A DNA stretch of 64,000 nt, from contig NZ_WJFD01000003.1 of NCBI RefSeq assembly GCF_009647655.1, positions 310,001-374,000 of the forward strand. The letters are read 5' to 3'. The notes beneath the pieces were generated by a model. That model saw nothing but the letters and a program-made list of their open reading frames with translations, made no database searches and was not told the DNA's origin. Shown here one piece after another: positions 43,926-53,784 of this stretch. Within the stretch, counting starts at the first letter, position 1; the number at the start of each line of letters is the position of its first letter. Made by a program: the position numbers and the translations under genes. Origin of the DNA: Chitinophaga sp. SYP-B3965 (GTDB lineage: Bacteria; Bacteroidota; Bacteroidia; Chitinophagales; Chitinophagaceae).

Positions 43926-44753
43926 ATGAAAAGAGCAGCACTGCTTTTGATGCTTCCCCTATGCCTGGGACTGAACGCCGTGGCACAATCTGATAGTACG
44001 GCCATGGGCACAGATTCTACGGAGGCCCCCACCCGCAAACACCGGCTTCGCAATTTGCCTTACAACAAGAATATCATTAAAACGAACCTGGCTTCTATTG
44101 CATTGAATAACTACGGCCTTACTTATGAAAGGATGATCAGCCGTAAGATCTCTGCTTCCCTGGGTTATCGTTTCATGCCTAAAACCTACCTGGCTAAAAC
44201 TTCCCTTACGGAAAAGGTGATGGATTATTTTGAGGATGGTGACGGAGAGATCACACAACAGCTGGATAAATTGCAAATGAGTGGTAATGCCATCACTGCG
44301 GAGATCCGCTTCTATACCGGCAAACGGCCTGGCGCCAAAGGTTTTTATGCCGGCGTGTATGGCAGGTATGCTTCCTTCAAATATGATTACCCTTATGATT
44401 TTGAATTGCCTACTGAAACAAGGTTAGTACCCCTAACTGGTAAAAGCAGTGGCATTGGCGGCGGGATCATCCTGGGTGGCCAGTTCAATGTGCACAAGAA
44501 TGTGGTGATCGATCTTTTCATTATTGGCGGCCATTATGGCAACCTTAGCGGTAAAGTGGAAGGGCTTACAGACCTGAGTGATTTTGATGAGCAACAGCGG
44601 AATGATCTGAAAGATGACCTCGAATCATTGATTGAAATAGGTAATAAGAAGAATATCACGGCGGAAGTAAGGGATGATGGTATCCGGGCGGATGTCAAAA
44701 TGCCTTTTGTGGGTGTGAGGGGACTTGGGTTGACTGTGGGGGTATCTTTCTAG
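43926..44753 (+). CDS. DUF3575-like outer-membrane beta-barrel protein
   Basis: The 275-residue protein has a signal peptide (MKRAALLLMLPLCLGLNAVAQ). The mature part has alternating beta-strand patterns typical of 8-stranded outer-membrane barrels (IIKTNLASIALNNYGLTYERMISRKISASLGYRF, then GAKGFYAGVYGRYA), and ends with a strand closing on Phe (GLGLTVGVSF), as in outer-membrane proteins. A charged helical insert lies near residue 215. The assignment to DUF3575 rests on pattern only. It is followed by a terminator. Confidence 0.7.
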   Translation: MKRAALLLMLPLCLGLNAVAQSDSTAMGTDSTEAPTRKHRLRNLPYNKNIIKTNLASIALNNYGLTYERMISRKISASLGYRFMPKTYLAKTSLTEKVMDYFEDGDGEITQQLDKLQMSGNAITAEIRFYTGKRPGAKGFYAGVYGRYASFKYDYPYDFELPTETRLVPLTGKSSGIGGGIILGGQFNVHKNVVIDLFIIGGHYGNLSGKVEGLTDLSDFDEQQRNDLKDDLESLIEIGNKKNITAEVRDDGIRADVKMPFVGVRGLGLTVGVSF

Positions 44754-44824
44754 GAGGATGGCTATAGGATCATCGAAGGATCTCCCTATCTTGAGCCTAT
44801 GTCAAGCCTATGTGAAGCTTAATT

Positions 44825-44861
44825 AAAAGGACCGTTCTCATGAGAGAACGGTCCTTTTTTA
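44825..44861. terminator. Bidirectional terminator between the barrel gene and dapA
   Basis: AAAAGGACCGTTCTC (44825-44839) pairs perfectly with GAGAACGGTCCTTTT (44844-44858) around a 4-nt loop and has T or A runs on both sides. It can end both converging transcripts. Confidence 0.92.
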
Positions 44862-44878
44862 ATACGATCAATACTTAT

Positions 44879-45760
44879 TTAGTAACCCTTCAGGAAGGTG
44901 TTTATTTTGGTTTGCAGTTCATCGCTTACCGGAATGATGGGCAGGCGGAAAGTGTTTTCGATGATCTTGTCGAAAGCCAGGAATGCTTTGATACCGGCGG
45001 GATTGTTTTCCATGAACATCAGGTCGAAACCATCCAGCATTTTGTAATGGAGGCGGCGGCCTTCTGCGATGTTACCATCCAGGGTTGCTTTCACCATGGC
45101 GGAAAAATCTTTTGCGAAGTAGTTGGCGGCTACTGAAATAACGCCGTCCATTCCGCAGGCAAGTTGTGGAAATGCCACCCCATCGTCTCCGCTGATCACC
45201 AGGAAGTCTTTGGGTTTGTCCTTTATGATCTGCATGCATTGGAGCATATCGCCGGAGGCTTCTTTCATGGCTACGATGTTTTCTACCTCATGGGCCAGGC
45301 GCAGGGTTGTTTCTGCGGTCATGTTACGGCCGGTGCGGGCAGGGACATTGTATAATATGATAGGCTTAGGTGAAGCTGCTGCGATGGCTTTATAGTGCTG
45401 AAAGATGCCTTCCTGTGTAGGTTTGCTGTAAAAAGGGGATACGCTTAAAATAGCGGCAGCCTCATCCAGCGGACATTTTTCCAGCCGGCTTACAACATCT
45501 GCGGTGCTATAATCACCGATACCTACTACAACGGGCACCCGTTTATTTACCTTCTCGAACGTAAACTTTATCAGGTCCAGTTTTTCATCGGAAGACAAGG
45601 TGGGTGTTTCTCCGGTGGTACCTAAGGTAACCACGTAATCCACTCCTCCTCCGATCACATAATTGATCAGCCTTTCCAGGCCTGTCCAATCAATTGCTCC
45701 TTTTGTAGTAAAGGGCGTAACCAGTGCAACACCGGTACCCCTTAATTGTTGCTGTAACAT
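44879..45760 (-). CDS. dapA: 4-hydroxy-tetrahydrodipicolinate synthase
   Basis: This 293-residue enzyme condenses pyruvate and aspartate semialdehyde in lysine and diaminopimelate synthesis. The Schiff-base lysine is Lys166 in VAMKEASGD, the catalytic tyrosine Tyr137 in IILYNVPARTGR, and the GTTGETPTL substrate motif is present. The frame extends five codons further to a TTG, but the ATG at 45758-45760 (MLQQQLRGTGVALVTPF) matches the family start. accA lies upstream on the same strand with a gap of 65 bp or more. Confidence 0.96.
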   Translation of the reverse strand: MLQQQLRGTGVALVTPFTTKGAIDWTGLERLINYVIGGGVDYVVTLGTTGETPTLSSDEKLDLIKFTFEKVNKRVPVVVGIGDYSTADVVSRLEKCPLDEAAAILSVSPFYSKPTQEGIFQHYKAIAAASPKPIILYNVPARTGRNMTAETTLRLAHEVENIVAMKEASGDMLQCMQIIKDKPKDFLVISGDDGVAFPQLACGMDGVISVAANYFAKDFSAMVKATLDGNIAEGRRLHYKMLDGFDLMFMENNPAGIKAFLAFDKIIENTFRLPIIPVSDELQTKINTFLKGY

Positions 45761-45840
45761 ATCTAATGGTGTCAATAGCCTTTAACTGCCCTTAAAAAGA
45801 TGCAAATATGAAAATTTGGATCGGTTCCCGCAATTTTTAT

Positions 45841-46794
45841 TTAGCGTTCTTCGTAAAAGCCCATATTTGAGAATTTGTCTATCCGTTGCTCAATGCGGGT
45901 ATCGGGATTGACCCCCTTTAATTCGGCGAGGGTAGACTTTAATTTTGTTTTCAGGATGGCTGCCATTTCTTCATGATTGGAATGTGCGCCGCCTACTGGT
46001 TCTGGGATCACACCATCCACGAGACCGAACTGGCTCATATAGGTGGAAGTGAGTTTCAGTTCTTCTGCTGCTTTTTCCTTGAAATTCCAGCTGCGCCAGA
46101 GGATGGTGGAACAGTTTTCCGGGGAGATCACGGTGTACCAGCTGTTTTCCAGCATGAAGATACGGTCTCCGATACCTATTCCCAATGCACCGCCAGAGGC
46201 CCCTTCTCCTATGATCACGCAGATCACTGGTACCTTTAATTTCACCATTTCAAAGAGGTTACGGGCGATGGCTTCCCCCTGGCCCCTTTCCTCTGCTTCC
46301 AGACCGGGATAGGCTCCTGGTGTGTCTATGAGGGTAACGATGGGCTTGTTGAACCTTTCTGCGAGTTTCATGAGGCGGAGTGCTTTCCGATATCCTTCAG
46401 GATTAGCCATTCCGAAGTTACGGATCTGGCGCATCTTGGTATTGATACCTTTCTGCTGGCCGATGAACATGACTGTTTCTCCGTCCAGATCGGCAAAACC
46501 GCCTACCATGGCTTTATCATCTTTTACGTTCCTGTCACCATGCATTTCCACGAAGTTGGTGGTCATGCGTTCGATGTATTCGAGGGTGTAGGGCCTGTCC
46601 GGATGGCGGCTTAGTTGTACCTTTTGCCAGCTGGTCAGGTTGTTATAGATGCTTGTTTTAGTGTCGTTTATTTTTTGTTCGTACTCGCTTACGGTTGCCG
46701 ATACATCCACACCGGATTTCACGCCGTTCTCTTTCAGTTTTTCCAGTTGTTCGTACAGATCCGCAATCGGTTTTTCAAAATCCAGAAATTGCAT
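45841..46794 (-). CDS. accA: Acetyl-CoA carboxylase carboxyltransferase subunit alpha
   Basis: The 317-residue protein is complete. It starts MQFLDFEKPIADLYEQLEKL and continues with SRHPDRPYTLEYIERM, MVGGFADLDGETVMFIGQQKG, IVTLIDTPGAYPGLEAEERGQGEAIARNL and IGEGASGGALGIGIGDRIFM, the AccA signatures. With AccD it transfers the carboxyl group from biotin to acetyl-CoA, the first step of fatty acid synthesis. accD is not in the window. Confidence 0.97.
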   Translation of the reverse strand: MQFLDFEKPIADLYEQLEKLKENGVKSGVDVSATVSEYEQKINDTKTSIYNNLTSWQKVQLSRHPDRPYTLEYIERMTTNFVEMHGDRNVKDDKAMVGGFADLDGETVMFIGQQKGINTKMRQIRNFGMANPEGYRKALRLMKLAERFNKPIVTLIDTPGAYPGLEAEERGQGEAIARNLFEMVKLKVPVICVIIGEGASGGALGIGIGDRIFMLENSWYTVISPENCSTILWRSWNFKEKAAEELKLTSTYMSQFGLVDGVIPEPVGGAHSNHEEMAAILKTKLKSTLAELKGVNPDTRIEQRIDKFSNMGFYEER

Positions 46795-46825
46795 TATACA
46801 GATTTAAAAAGGTTAAAGTACGTCA

Positions 46826-46858
46826 TAAAGATAGTAAACCCTGCACAAGTGCCCCAAA
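46826..46858 (-). promoter_or_regulatory. Candidate promoter of accA
   Basis: On the minus strand TTTG (46855-46858) is followed after 21 nt by TATCTTTA (46826-46833), one mismatch from the -7 consensus. Leader length about 25 nt. Confidence 0.45.
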
Positions 46859-46893
46859 TGGCGTTTCTGATACAGGGATAATGCTTTAATAAA

Positions 46894-46918
46894 ATAAACC
46901 CGGCTCTGCCCGGGTTTG
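46894..46918 (-). terminator. Hairpin upstream of the accA promoter
   Basis: AAACCCGG and CCGGGTTT form a GC-rich stem around a short loop, with T-rich sequence on the minus-strand exit (TTATTTTATT). No gene ends just before it on the minus strand, so it may insulate accA from readthrough of the repeat array. Confidence 0.5.
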
Positions 46919-46989
46919 CAATGCTCGAGCCTTTTTTAGGAACTCAGGGCGGCAAAAGTAGTACAATTAAGGTTATATAACAATATTTT

Positions 46990-47720
46990 TGGTTTTTTGG
47001 GGAGGGCTGGGGGTTTGCCGCGCTGCAAAGGGCGGAGGTTTTCTTCTTTTTCTGGGGGAAGGAGTTTTTGTTGGAGGGGGCCTTTTTCTTTTGGGGAAGG
47101 AGTCTTTTGGGGATGATGTTTTGGCTGGGAGTTTGCCGCGCAGCAAAGGGCGGAGTTTTTTATCTTTTAAGAAGGCGTTTTTGTTGGAGGGAGGACCTTT
47201 TTCTTTTGAGGAAGGAGTCTTTCGAGATGATGCTTTGGCTGGAGGTTTGCCGCGCAGCAAAGGGCGGAGGTTTTCTATTTTTTAAGAAGGCGTTTTTGTT
47301 GGAGGGGGCCTTTTTCTTTTGGGGAAGGAGTCTTTTGGGGACGATGTTTTGGCTGGGAGTTTGCCGCGCAGCAAAGGACGGAGTTTTTTATCTTTTAAGA
47401 AGGCGTTTTTGTTGGAGGGAGGACCTTTTTCTTTTGAGGAAGGAGTCTTTCGAGATGATGCTTTGGCTGGAGGTTTGCCGCGCTGCAAAGGGCGGAGGTT
47501 TTTTCTTTTTTAAGAAGGAGTTTTTGTTGGAGGGGGCCTTTTTCTTTTGGGGAAGGCGTTTTTTTGATGATGCTTATTTTTTTGCTGGGAGTTTGCCGCG
47601 CAGCAAAGGGCGGATTTTCTTTATTTTTTAAGAAGGTGTTCTTATTGGAGGGGGACCTTTTTCTTTTGGGGAAGGCGTTTTCTTCATTTTGGGAAGAAAG
47701 TTTTCTTTCCGGAAAGAAGG
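46990..47720 (+). repeat. Tandem array of a ~114-bp unit carrying the GC-rich repeat
   Basis: Six copies of the GTTTGCCGCGC(A/T)GCAAAGGGCGGA core start at 47013, 47131, 47245, 47359, 47473 and 47591, that is, at spacings of 118, 114, 114, 114 and 118 bp. The intervening sequence is G/T-rich (GTTTTTGTTGGAGGG, CCTTTTTCTTTTGGGGAAGG). Because 114 is a multiple of three, long frames stay open on both strands (plus 47068-47631), but they have no protein character. The array lies between accA and the DUF5017 gene, all copies in the same direction. Confidence 0.85.
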
Positions 47721-47790
47721 TTTTCTGAAGATGAAGATGGGTGTTGAGTGGGCGAAATTCTTCCTCCTAAAACAATTTCCCTCCTAAAAC

Positions 47791-47819
47791 AAAAAAGCCC
47801 CCCTTAGCGGAGGGCCTTT
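47791..47819 (-). terminator. Terminator of the first Sus locus
   Basis: AAAGCCCCCC pairs with GGAGGGCCTTT-side sequence with one mismatch; on the minus strand the stem is followed by six T. It lies about 60 bp after the DUF5017 stop. Two direct copies of CCTCCTAAAACAA precede it on the plus strand. Confidence 0.75.
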
Positions 47820-47877
47820 GTTGGCATAGGTATGAAAGGGATAAGGGAATAAGCATGGTTTTCATTTAAAAAATATA

Positions 47878-48774
47878 TCAGGGAGTGACTGTTACCTGCA
47901 ATTCTTTTACGTTGGTTCTGCTATCGTATACTGTTGTGTTGGCGGCTTCGAAAGTGGCTTTGTAGACACCGGCTCCTTTGTAGATGTAAAAAGAAGAGGT
48001 GATACTGTTGGATGATATGTTTTTTAGAGATACGCCTACATCAGGGATGGCCCTGTTGAGGATCAGTCCTTTTGTGATCACCCAGCTTTCTGCTTCTTCG
48101 CTATTGGCAGCCCCACCTGTTACTTTCAGTGTGGTGGCAGATACTACCCATTTCACGGCTGGATTTTTCATCAGTACTACTCCCCATGCAGCTCCTGCAA
48201 GATCTGCAGCTACCGGCATTTTGGTTTTACCATCTTCCAGCAGATTCGTTACTGTGAAAGTTGGAATGGTCCATGTCCTTTGTGCAGAGGCGCTTTTTAT
48301 ACCGGTGTATTTGAATGCGATGTAAACAGGTTTGCCATCGTTTAAAAACTCAGATAGATCTACGACCCCTGAGGCTGTGTTGTTCACACCGGTGGAAAGT
48401 GTTGCCTTGCTGGTAATATTAGTCCAGTGTGTATTTGGACTGTATATGGTGGCAGAATCATACACGCCGGGGAAATCTGTAGAGATCATCAGCGCCAGGC
48501 TGTTGGTCTGCGTTCCGGTTTGCATGTAGGAGGTAAACTGCAGCTGTGGTGTTCCCTTTGCACTTGCTCTTTTTCGGAACTCGTATTGATGGGAACTGTC
48601 TCCTGCATAAAAAGTGATGTTATACGGATTCCCGGTAAAAGAAAAGAAAGTGGTATCTCCTAAAGCGTAGGTATCACTTTTGGGCGTAACGGAAAAATCG
48701 GGCGCAGGTACATCCGTTGTGTTGCAACTAACTGCCACAAGACTTACTGCGAGTATATACAATAGTTTCTTCAT
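47878..48774 (-). CDS. DUF5017-like lipoprotein of the first Sus locus
   Basis: The 298-residue protein has a lipoprotein signal ending at Cys17 (LVAVSC). The first module (PDFSVTPKSDTYALGDTTFFSFTGNPYNITFYAGD) resembles a PKD-like or DUF5017 domain; the rest is a beta-sandwich that could bind a ligand. In Bacteroidota such proteins lie directly after susD and sit at the cell surface. It starts 24 bp after the SusD gene stop and is the last gene of the operon. The ligand is unknown. Confidence 0.75.
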   Translation of the reverse strand: MKKLLYILAVSLVAVSCNTTDVPAPDFSVTPKSDTYALGDTTFFSFTGNPYNITFYAGDSSHQYEFRKRASAKGTPQLQFTSYMQTGTQTNSLALMISTDFPGVYDSATIYSPNTHWTNITSKATLSTGVNNTASGVVDLSEFLNDGKPVYIAFKYTGIKSASAQRTWTIPTFTVTNLLEDGKTKMPVAADLAGAAWGVVLMKNPAVKWVVSATTLKVTGGAANSEEAESWVITKGLILNRAIPDVGVSLKNISSNSITSSFYIYKGAGVYKATFEAANTTVYDSRTNVKELQVTVTP

Positions 48775-48797
48775 AAAATCTTTTTAATGTAAAACGA

Positions 48798-50363
48798 TTA
48801 CCATCCGGGATTTTGCACCATTAGTTTATTCAATGACATTTCATTGGATGGAATGGGATATAATAAATGTCTTTCCGAAACACGATCAGCTGCGGTGGCT
48901 GCATACTGATAAGTAGCCGTTGCGCGTGCTTTAATTTCCAGGGCCTGATCTTTCATAGCAGTGAGGTATAAACCCCAACGAATAAGGTCCTGCTTGCGTA
49001 CTCCTTCAAAACAAAGTTCCATGGCTCTTTCATCCTGTACCGCTTTGCGGAAGGATGTCTGATCCAGCCCGGTGAGATCTGCTGTAACATCAGGTGTGTT
49101 GGCGGGTTTACCATATCCCCTTCTTCTTACCATATTAATATATTGGTAAGCGTTAGCCGGGCCACTCACTTCATTCTCTGCTTCTGCGAGCATCAACAAT
49201 ACATCTGCATAACGCAGGATGGGGAAGTTGGTAGGCGTGTAGTTTTTATTCAGGGGACGTAACAGTTCGTACTCTCTACGCCATTTTGCACAATTCCTTG
49301 CATAAATGTTGGTGGCAGCCAGCATTGTTTTAACACCTGTAGCATTCAGTGTATAGTTTCCAATTGCCCAATCCCTTCTGAGATCGCCGGCTTTATAGAG
49401 GGAAAATAGTTTGTAGGTGGTGCTGTTAAATCCGTAAGCATATCCTACTACCTGGTCATTGGAAGAAGAACATTTTACACCATTCTCGTTTCCGATGCGG
49501 CCTCCGATCCTGTTGGCATCACTATTGTTGCCCCAGGTACCGGTTTCCCAGATACATTCTTTCCATTCATCGATATCCTGGCATTCGTTGATGTAGATCT
49601 GGGAATAACTGGGATTCAATTCATGCACATTTGATTGCACCACTTTCAATGCATAATCGCGTGCATCTGCATATTTCGTTACTTCTTTCAACGGTTCGCC
49701 AGCCCATTGCAGGTACACCCTGGCTAAAATGCCCTGTACGGTTGATTTTGAGATACGTTCTGTATTCCCAATAGCGGTTACGGTGTTTACCAATGTTTCC
49801 GCTTCTTTCATTTCTTTCTCAATGAAAGTGTACACTTCTTTCATGGGTGTACGTGCGAGATCTACATTGTTCACGGAAGAGGAAGCTGTTATTTTTAAGG
49901 GAACATCTCCCCAATATTGTACCAGGGTGAAATAGTAAAATGCCCGCAGAAATTTTACTTCTCCCTTTACAATTCCCTTTTTGGCATCGTCCATTTTTGC
50001 TTTATCAAGGTTGGCCAGCACTACGTTGGCTCTTTCAATACCGCTATACAGGTACGTCCACATTTCTGTTACGGTAACATCAGATGCATCATAAGTGAAC
50101 CACCATGGGCCGATGGGCTGGTTGGTAACGGAATAAAAGGATTCATCTGTACTGGCATTGTGCCGGATAGGGATCCTTCCACCCCACATGAATTCCATGC
50201 CTGCAATGCTGTAAACACCTGTAACTGCTGCATTTACTTCTGCTTCGTTATTATAATAGTTAGAAGGAGATACAGACGAGATGGGTTTTTTATCGAGAAA
50301 TTTACTACACCCGGACACTATTACGAGTAGTACAAGGCTTGTAAGGGAAAGTATCTTTTTCAT
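48798..50363 (-). CDS. RagB/SusD family nutrient uptake lipoprotein (first locus)
   Basis: The 521-residue protein has a lipoprotein signal with Cys19 (LVIVSGCSKFLDKKP), the usual SusD start. Helical TPR-like repeats support the binding site (EVNAAVTGVYS, VKFLRAFYYFTLVQYWGDVPL), and the C-terminus has ADVLLMLAEAENEV and LCFEGVRKQDLIRWG, ending in LYPIPSNEMSLN, all SusD signatures. It caps the SusC barrel encoded 4 bp upstream. The frame is open further to 50456, but the signal peptide sets the start at 50363. Confidence 0.94.
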   Translation of the reverse strand: MKKILSLTSLVLLVIVSGCSKFLDKKPISSVSPSNYYNNEAEVNAAVTGVYSIAGMEFMWGGRIPIRHNASTDESFYSVTNQPIGPWWFTYDASDVTVTEMWTYLYSGIERANVVLANLDKAKMDDAKKGIVKGEVKFLRAFYYFTLVQYWGDVPLKITASSSVNNVDLARTPMKEVYTFIEKEMKEAETLVNTVTAIGNTERISKSTVQGILARVYLQWAGEPLKEVTKYADARDYALKVVQSNVHELNPSYSQIYINECQDIDEWKECIWETGTWGNNSDANRIGGRIGNENGVKCSSSNDQVVGYAYGFNSTTYKLFSLYKAGDLRRDWAIGNYTLNATGVKTMLAATNIYARNCAKWRREYELLRPLNKNYTPTNFPILRYADVLLMLAEAENEVSGPANAYQYINMVRRRGYGKPANTPDVTADLTGLDQTSFRKAVQDERAMELCFEGVRKQDLIRWGLYLTAMKDQALEIKARATATYQYAATAADRVSERHLLYPIPSNEMSLNKLMVQNPGW

Positions 50364-50367
50364 GATT

Positions 50368-53300
50368 TTATAAATTAATGTTAAGACCGAAAGTGATCGT
50401 CCGGGCACGTGGATAAGAAGAATAATCGAATCCGGGTGTGAGGGCTGAATAACCAATACCTACTTCAGGATCTGAACCGGAATATTTTGTCCAGGTGATG
50501 AGGTTTTGTGCTGAGGCATATAACCGCAGGCTCTTGATCTTTGCTCTTTTTAAAAGTTCTGCCGGCAAATTATATCCCAGGTTGACTGTTTTCAGGCGCA
50601 GGAAAGATCCGTCTTCCAGTGTGCGCGTGGAATAAACATATCCGAACTGGCCACCTGCACGCGGCATGGTAGTTTCTGTATTTTCCGGCGTCCACCTGCT
50701 TTCAAAACTTTTATACTGGTTGAGGTAGGATTTATTGCCGGTTTCAAAATTGATCCGGTTACCGTTCATGATCTGGTTACCGTAAGACCATTGGAAGAAA
50801 ACGTTGAGATCAAAACGCTTATACCTGAAATTATTGGTAAAACCGCCGATGTGTTTGGGCAGGCCTCTTCCGATAATGGTACGATCGTCCACATTTACTA
50901 CACCATCTCCGTTAAGGTCCCTGTATTTGATGTCTCCGGGTTTAATAGCCGGGCGGGTATTACCATTGGTAGGCCTGTCATCTTTTAGCAGATAAGTACC
51001 GTTGGGAAGTTTGTTGAAGTCGTCATACTGATATACACCATCCCATATAAAGCCATAGAATTGCCCCATGGGCTGGCCGATCTTAGCTAAGTATAAAGGA
51101 ACTGTGGCATACCAGGAGTCCCAGCTCATGAAAGAAGAAAGTGATTCCTGGTTTTGCGTCAGCGCGAGGATCTTGCTTTTATTGAAGGAGATATTGAAAC
51201 CACTGCTCCAGCTGAAACCATTTTGGTTTTTAATATTTACTGTGTTCAGTGAGATCTCCAATCCTTCGTTACTTGTTTTGCCTACGTTCTTGAATGCAGT
51301 TCCATAACCGGTGGTGGGAGGAAGTTTTGCATTCAGCAGGAGATCTGAAGTTGTTTTCTTATAATAATCTACGGAGAGGGATATACGGGATTTGAAAAAA
51401 TCCACATCCAGCCCTACATCTGTTTGTGCAGTGTTCTCCCATTTCAGGTCCTGACTGGCCAGTGAAGTAGGGATAGCACTTTGCTGCAATTCATTGTTAA
51501 ATGAATAGTAGGAATTACGTGTGGCGAAATCGAGCAAAGCATAAGTAGCATATTCACTCACCCGGTTGTTTCCGGTGATCCCCCAGCTGGTGCGTAATTT
51601 TGCATCATTGATAAAACGAACGTCTTTCATAAACTTTTCGTTTTTGATCTTCCATGCAAAAGCGGCAGAAGGGAAATAACTCCATTGATTGGTAGACCTG
51701 AATTTGGAAGAACCATCAGAGCGGAAAGAGGCGGTAAATAAATAACGGTCTTTAAAAGTATAGTTCACCCTTGCCAGCATGGAGGCCATTGACCATTCAG
51801 ATTCCCGGGAAGTTACGGGTTGTGGCACACCCTGGCTGAGCCCGCTCAGGCCAAGGCTTTCATTTGGCAATTGGTTGGCGGACATTCCGTACAGGCTGCT
51901 CTTATTACCTTGCATCGTAAAACCAGCTACTACGTTCAGGATATTATCCCTGTTTATTTTCTTATCATACACCAGCGTATTTTCATTGAGCCAGGTGGAA
52001 GATTCAACATAGGTGATAGATCCATTCACTTTATATACGGTGTTGGGGTTACCGCTTCTTGTTAATGAATTATTGAAAGCATCACTGCGTTGTGTGTTCT
52101 TATTGATGCCTCCTGATACGCGCAACATCAGATCCGGCAGGATTCTGTATTCTCCGAAACCGTTTGCGATCAGGTTGTTTACATTCCGTAAACGATATTC
52201 ATTCTCCGCGCTGAGGAAAGGATTGATCCGATAGTCCGTACCAGAATTCACCATATCATCTATCAGTTCATCTTCAAAATCTTCATTGATAGGTTTGGAA
52301 GAATTAATAGGGCCGGCAGGTCTGTAACCCCATGCACTGTACAGGAGATTATTCATGGAGGAACCGCTGAGTGCAGACGGAGATGTTCCTGTGGTTTTTG
52401 TAGTGGTATAGCTAATGTTACCCCCTACTTTAAATTTATCATTCACCTGCTGATCAAGGCTCACCTTACCCTGGTAACGTTTAAATCCAGAGTTGATAAT
52501 AGTTCCCTGCTGATCCTGGATCTGGCCGGATACGGCATACTTTGTTTTTTCCGTACCGCCGGACATAGAAACAGAATGATTCTGCATAGGCGCTACACGG
52601 TAGAGCTTTTTCTGCCAGTTGATGCTTTCCACTTTTTTGTAATCGTCTACCGTTGCGCCATTGGCCAGGTAAGTGAGGTCCAGATCACCTGCTCCTATCT
52701 CCTGCTGCAATTTCACAAATTCGTAAGCATTCATGACAGGGATATCCTGGATGTTCTGCTGCATTCCATACCAGGTATTGTAACGAATAACGGGGGCACC
52801 GAGTTTACCTCTTTTGGTAGTAATGATCACTACACCGTTTGCTCCCCTGGCACCATAGATGGCAGTGGCGGATGCATCTTTCAATACATCGATGGTTTCA
52901 ATATCATCCGGATTCAGGATATTATTATCTGGTGTTTCGATGGGGAATCCATCTATTACATACAGGGGATTGTTGTCCTGTGTGAGTGAGTTGTTACCAC
53001 GGATAACGATCCTGGCATTTGTTCCGGGCTGCCCTTCTGCGGAAAAAACCTGCACACCGGCAACACGACCAGCCAATGCTTCATCAAAAGAAGAAACGGG
53101 GGCTTTGTTCATGTCTTCCATGCTTACACTTCCAATAGATCCGGTGAGATCTTTCCTCTTTTTTGTACCGTAACCTATTACCACGGTTTCGCTGAGTTCG
53201 CTGGCTAAAGTGGAGAGGGATACTTCTATACTTCCTTGTCCGTTCACGGCTTCCTCATAACGGGTGTATCCTATGATCGTAAATACCAGTGAGCCTTTGG

Positions 53301-53784
53301 GCGGTACATTAGCGAGTTCGAATTCTCCTTTTTCATTGGTGGAAGTACCAATGCCGGCACCTTTTACGCCAACAGAAACACCGGGCACTGGTTCTCTTGT
53401 AGAAGCATCTGTTACTCTGCCTTTTACGCGAATGGGCTTACTATCTGCCACCACAGGCGGTTTAACCTTTGCTTTTTCGATCAGCACTTTACCCGATACT
53501 ACCTGAAAATCCAGTTGCAGTGGTGTGAGGATCTTTTTAATAACAGCATCCACACGTTCATTGGCAGCGGATAAATTTACGGGCGCCTGAAAAGCGGCGT
53601 CGTTAGACGTGTATACAAATGGCACGCCGGATTCTTTGGTGATTGTTTTTAACGCGTCCTTTAAAGGCGTGTTCTTAAAATTGACGGTGATCTTCTTTGA
53701 CAGATCCGTCTGGCCCTTACTTTCCAGGGAAGTAGCCATGATCATAACGATGGCAGTGAAAGCCAGGAATAGTTTTTTCCACAT
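50368..53784 (-). CDS. SusC-type TonB-dependent transporter with STN signalling domain (first locus)
   Basis: The 1138-residue protein has a signal peptide, an STN secretin/TonB short N-terminal domain (about residues 30-105: KKITVNFKNTPLKDALKTITKESG), a carboxypeptidase-like domain (about 118-200: VKGRVTDASTREPVPGVSVGVKGAG), the plug (SSFDEALAGRVAGVQVFSAEGQPG, DPDDIETIDVLKDASATAIYGARGANGVVII-type motif) and a 22-strand barrel ending in Leu (ITFGLNINL). The STN domain contacts FecR, so ligand binding should activate the adjacent sigma factor. The substrate is not evident. Confidence 0.95.
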   Translation of the reverse strand: MWKKLFLAFTAIVMIMATSLESKGQTDLSKKITVNFKNTPLKDALKTITKESGVPFVYTSNDAAFQAPVNLSAANERVDAVIKKILTPLQLDFQVVSGKVLIEKAKVKPPVVADSKPIRVKGRVTDASTREPVPGVSVGVKGAGIGTSTNEKGEFELANVPPKGSLVFTIIGYTRYEEAVNGQGSIEVSLSTLASELSETVVIGYGTKKRKDLTGSIGSVSMEDMNKAPVSSFDEALAGRVAGVQVFSAEGQPGTNARIVIRGNNSLTQDNNPLYVIDGFPIETPDNNILNPDDIETIDVLKDASATAIYGARGANGVVIITTKRGKLGAPVIRYNTWYGMQQNIQDIPVMNAYEFVKLQQEIGAGDLDLTYLANGATVDDYKKVESINWQKKLYRVAPMQNHSVSMSGGTEKTKYAVSGQIQDQQGTIINSGFKRYQGKVSLDQQVNDKFKVGGNISYTTTKTTGTSPSALSGSSMNNLLYSAWGYRPAGPINSSKPINEDFEDELIDDMVNSGTDYRINPFLSAENEYRLRNVNNLIANGFGEYRILPDLMLRVSGGINKNTQRSDAFNNSLTRSGNPNTVYKVNGSITYVESSTWLNENTLVYDKKINRDNILNVVAGFTMQGNKSSLYGMSANQLPNESLGLSGLSQGVPQPVTSRESEWSMASMLARVNYTFKDRYLFTASFRSDGSSKFRSTNQWSYFPSAAFAWKIKNEKFMKDVRFINDAKLRTSWGITGNNRVSEYATYALLDFATRNSYYSFNNELQQSAIPTSLASQDLKWENTAQTDVGLDVDFFKSRISLSVDYYKKTTSDLLLNAKLPPTTGYGTAFKNVGKTSNEGLEISLNTVNIKNQNGFSWSSGFNISFNKSKILALTQNQESLSSFMSWDSWYATVPLYLAKIGQPMGQFYGFIWDGVYQYDDFNKLPNGTYLLKDDRPTNGNTRPAIKPGDIKYRDLNGDGVVNVDDRTIIGRGLPKHIGGFTNNFRYKRFDLNVFFQWSYGNQIMNGNRINFETGNKSYLNQYKSFESRWTPENTETTMPRAGGQFGYVYSTRTLEDGSFLRLKTVNLGYNLPAELLKRAKIKSLRLYASAQNLITWTKYSGSDPEVGIGYSALTPGFDYSSYPRARTITFGLNINL

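Noticed and set aside
47068..47631. 187-codon open frame, and minus-strand frames, across the repeat array
   Set aside because: The frame is open only because the repeat unit is a multiple of three; the composition (runs of Phe, Gly, Arg) is not protein-like and both strands are open.
46990..47720. CRISPR array
   Set aside because: The repeated unit is 114-118 bp with conserved spacers and no cas genes; repeat and spacer sizes do not fit.
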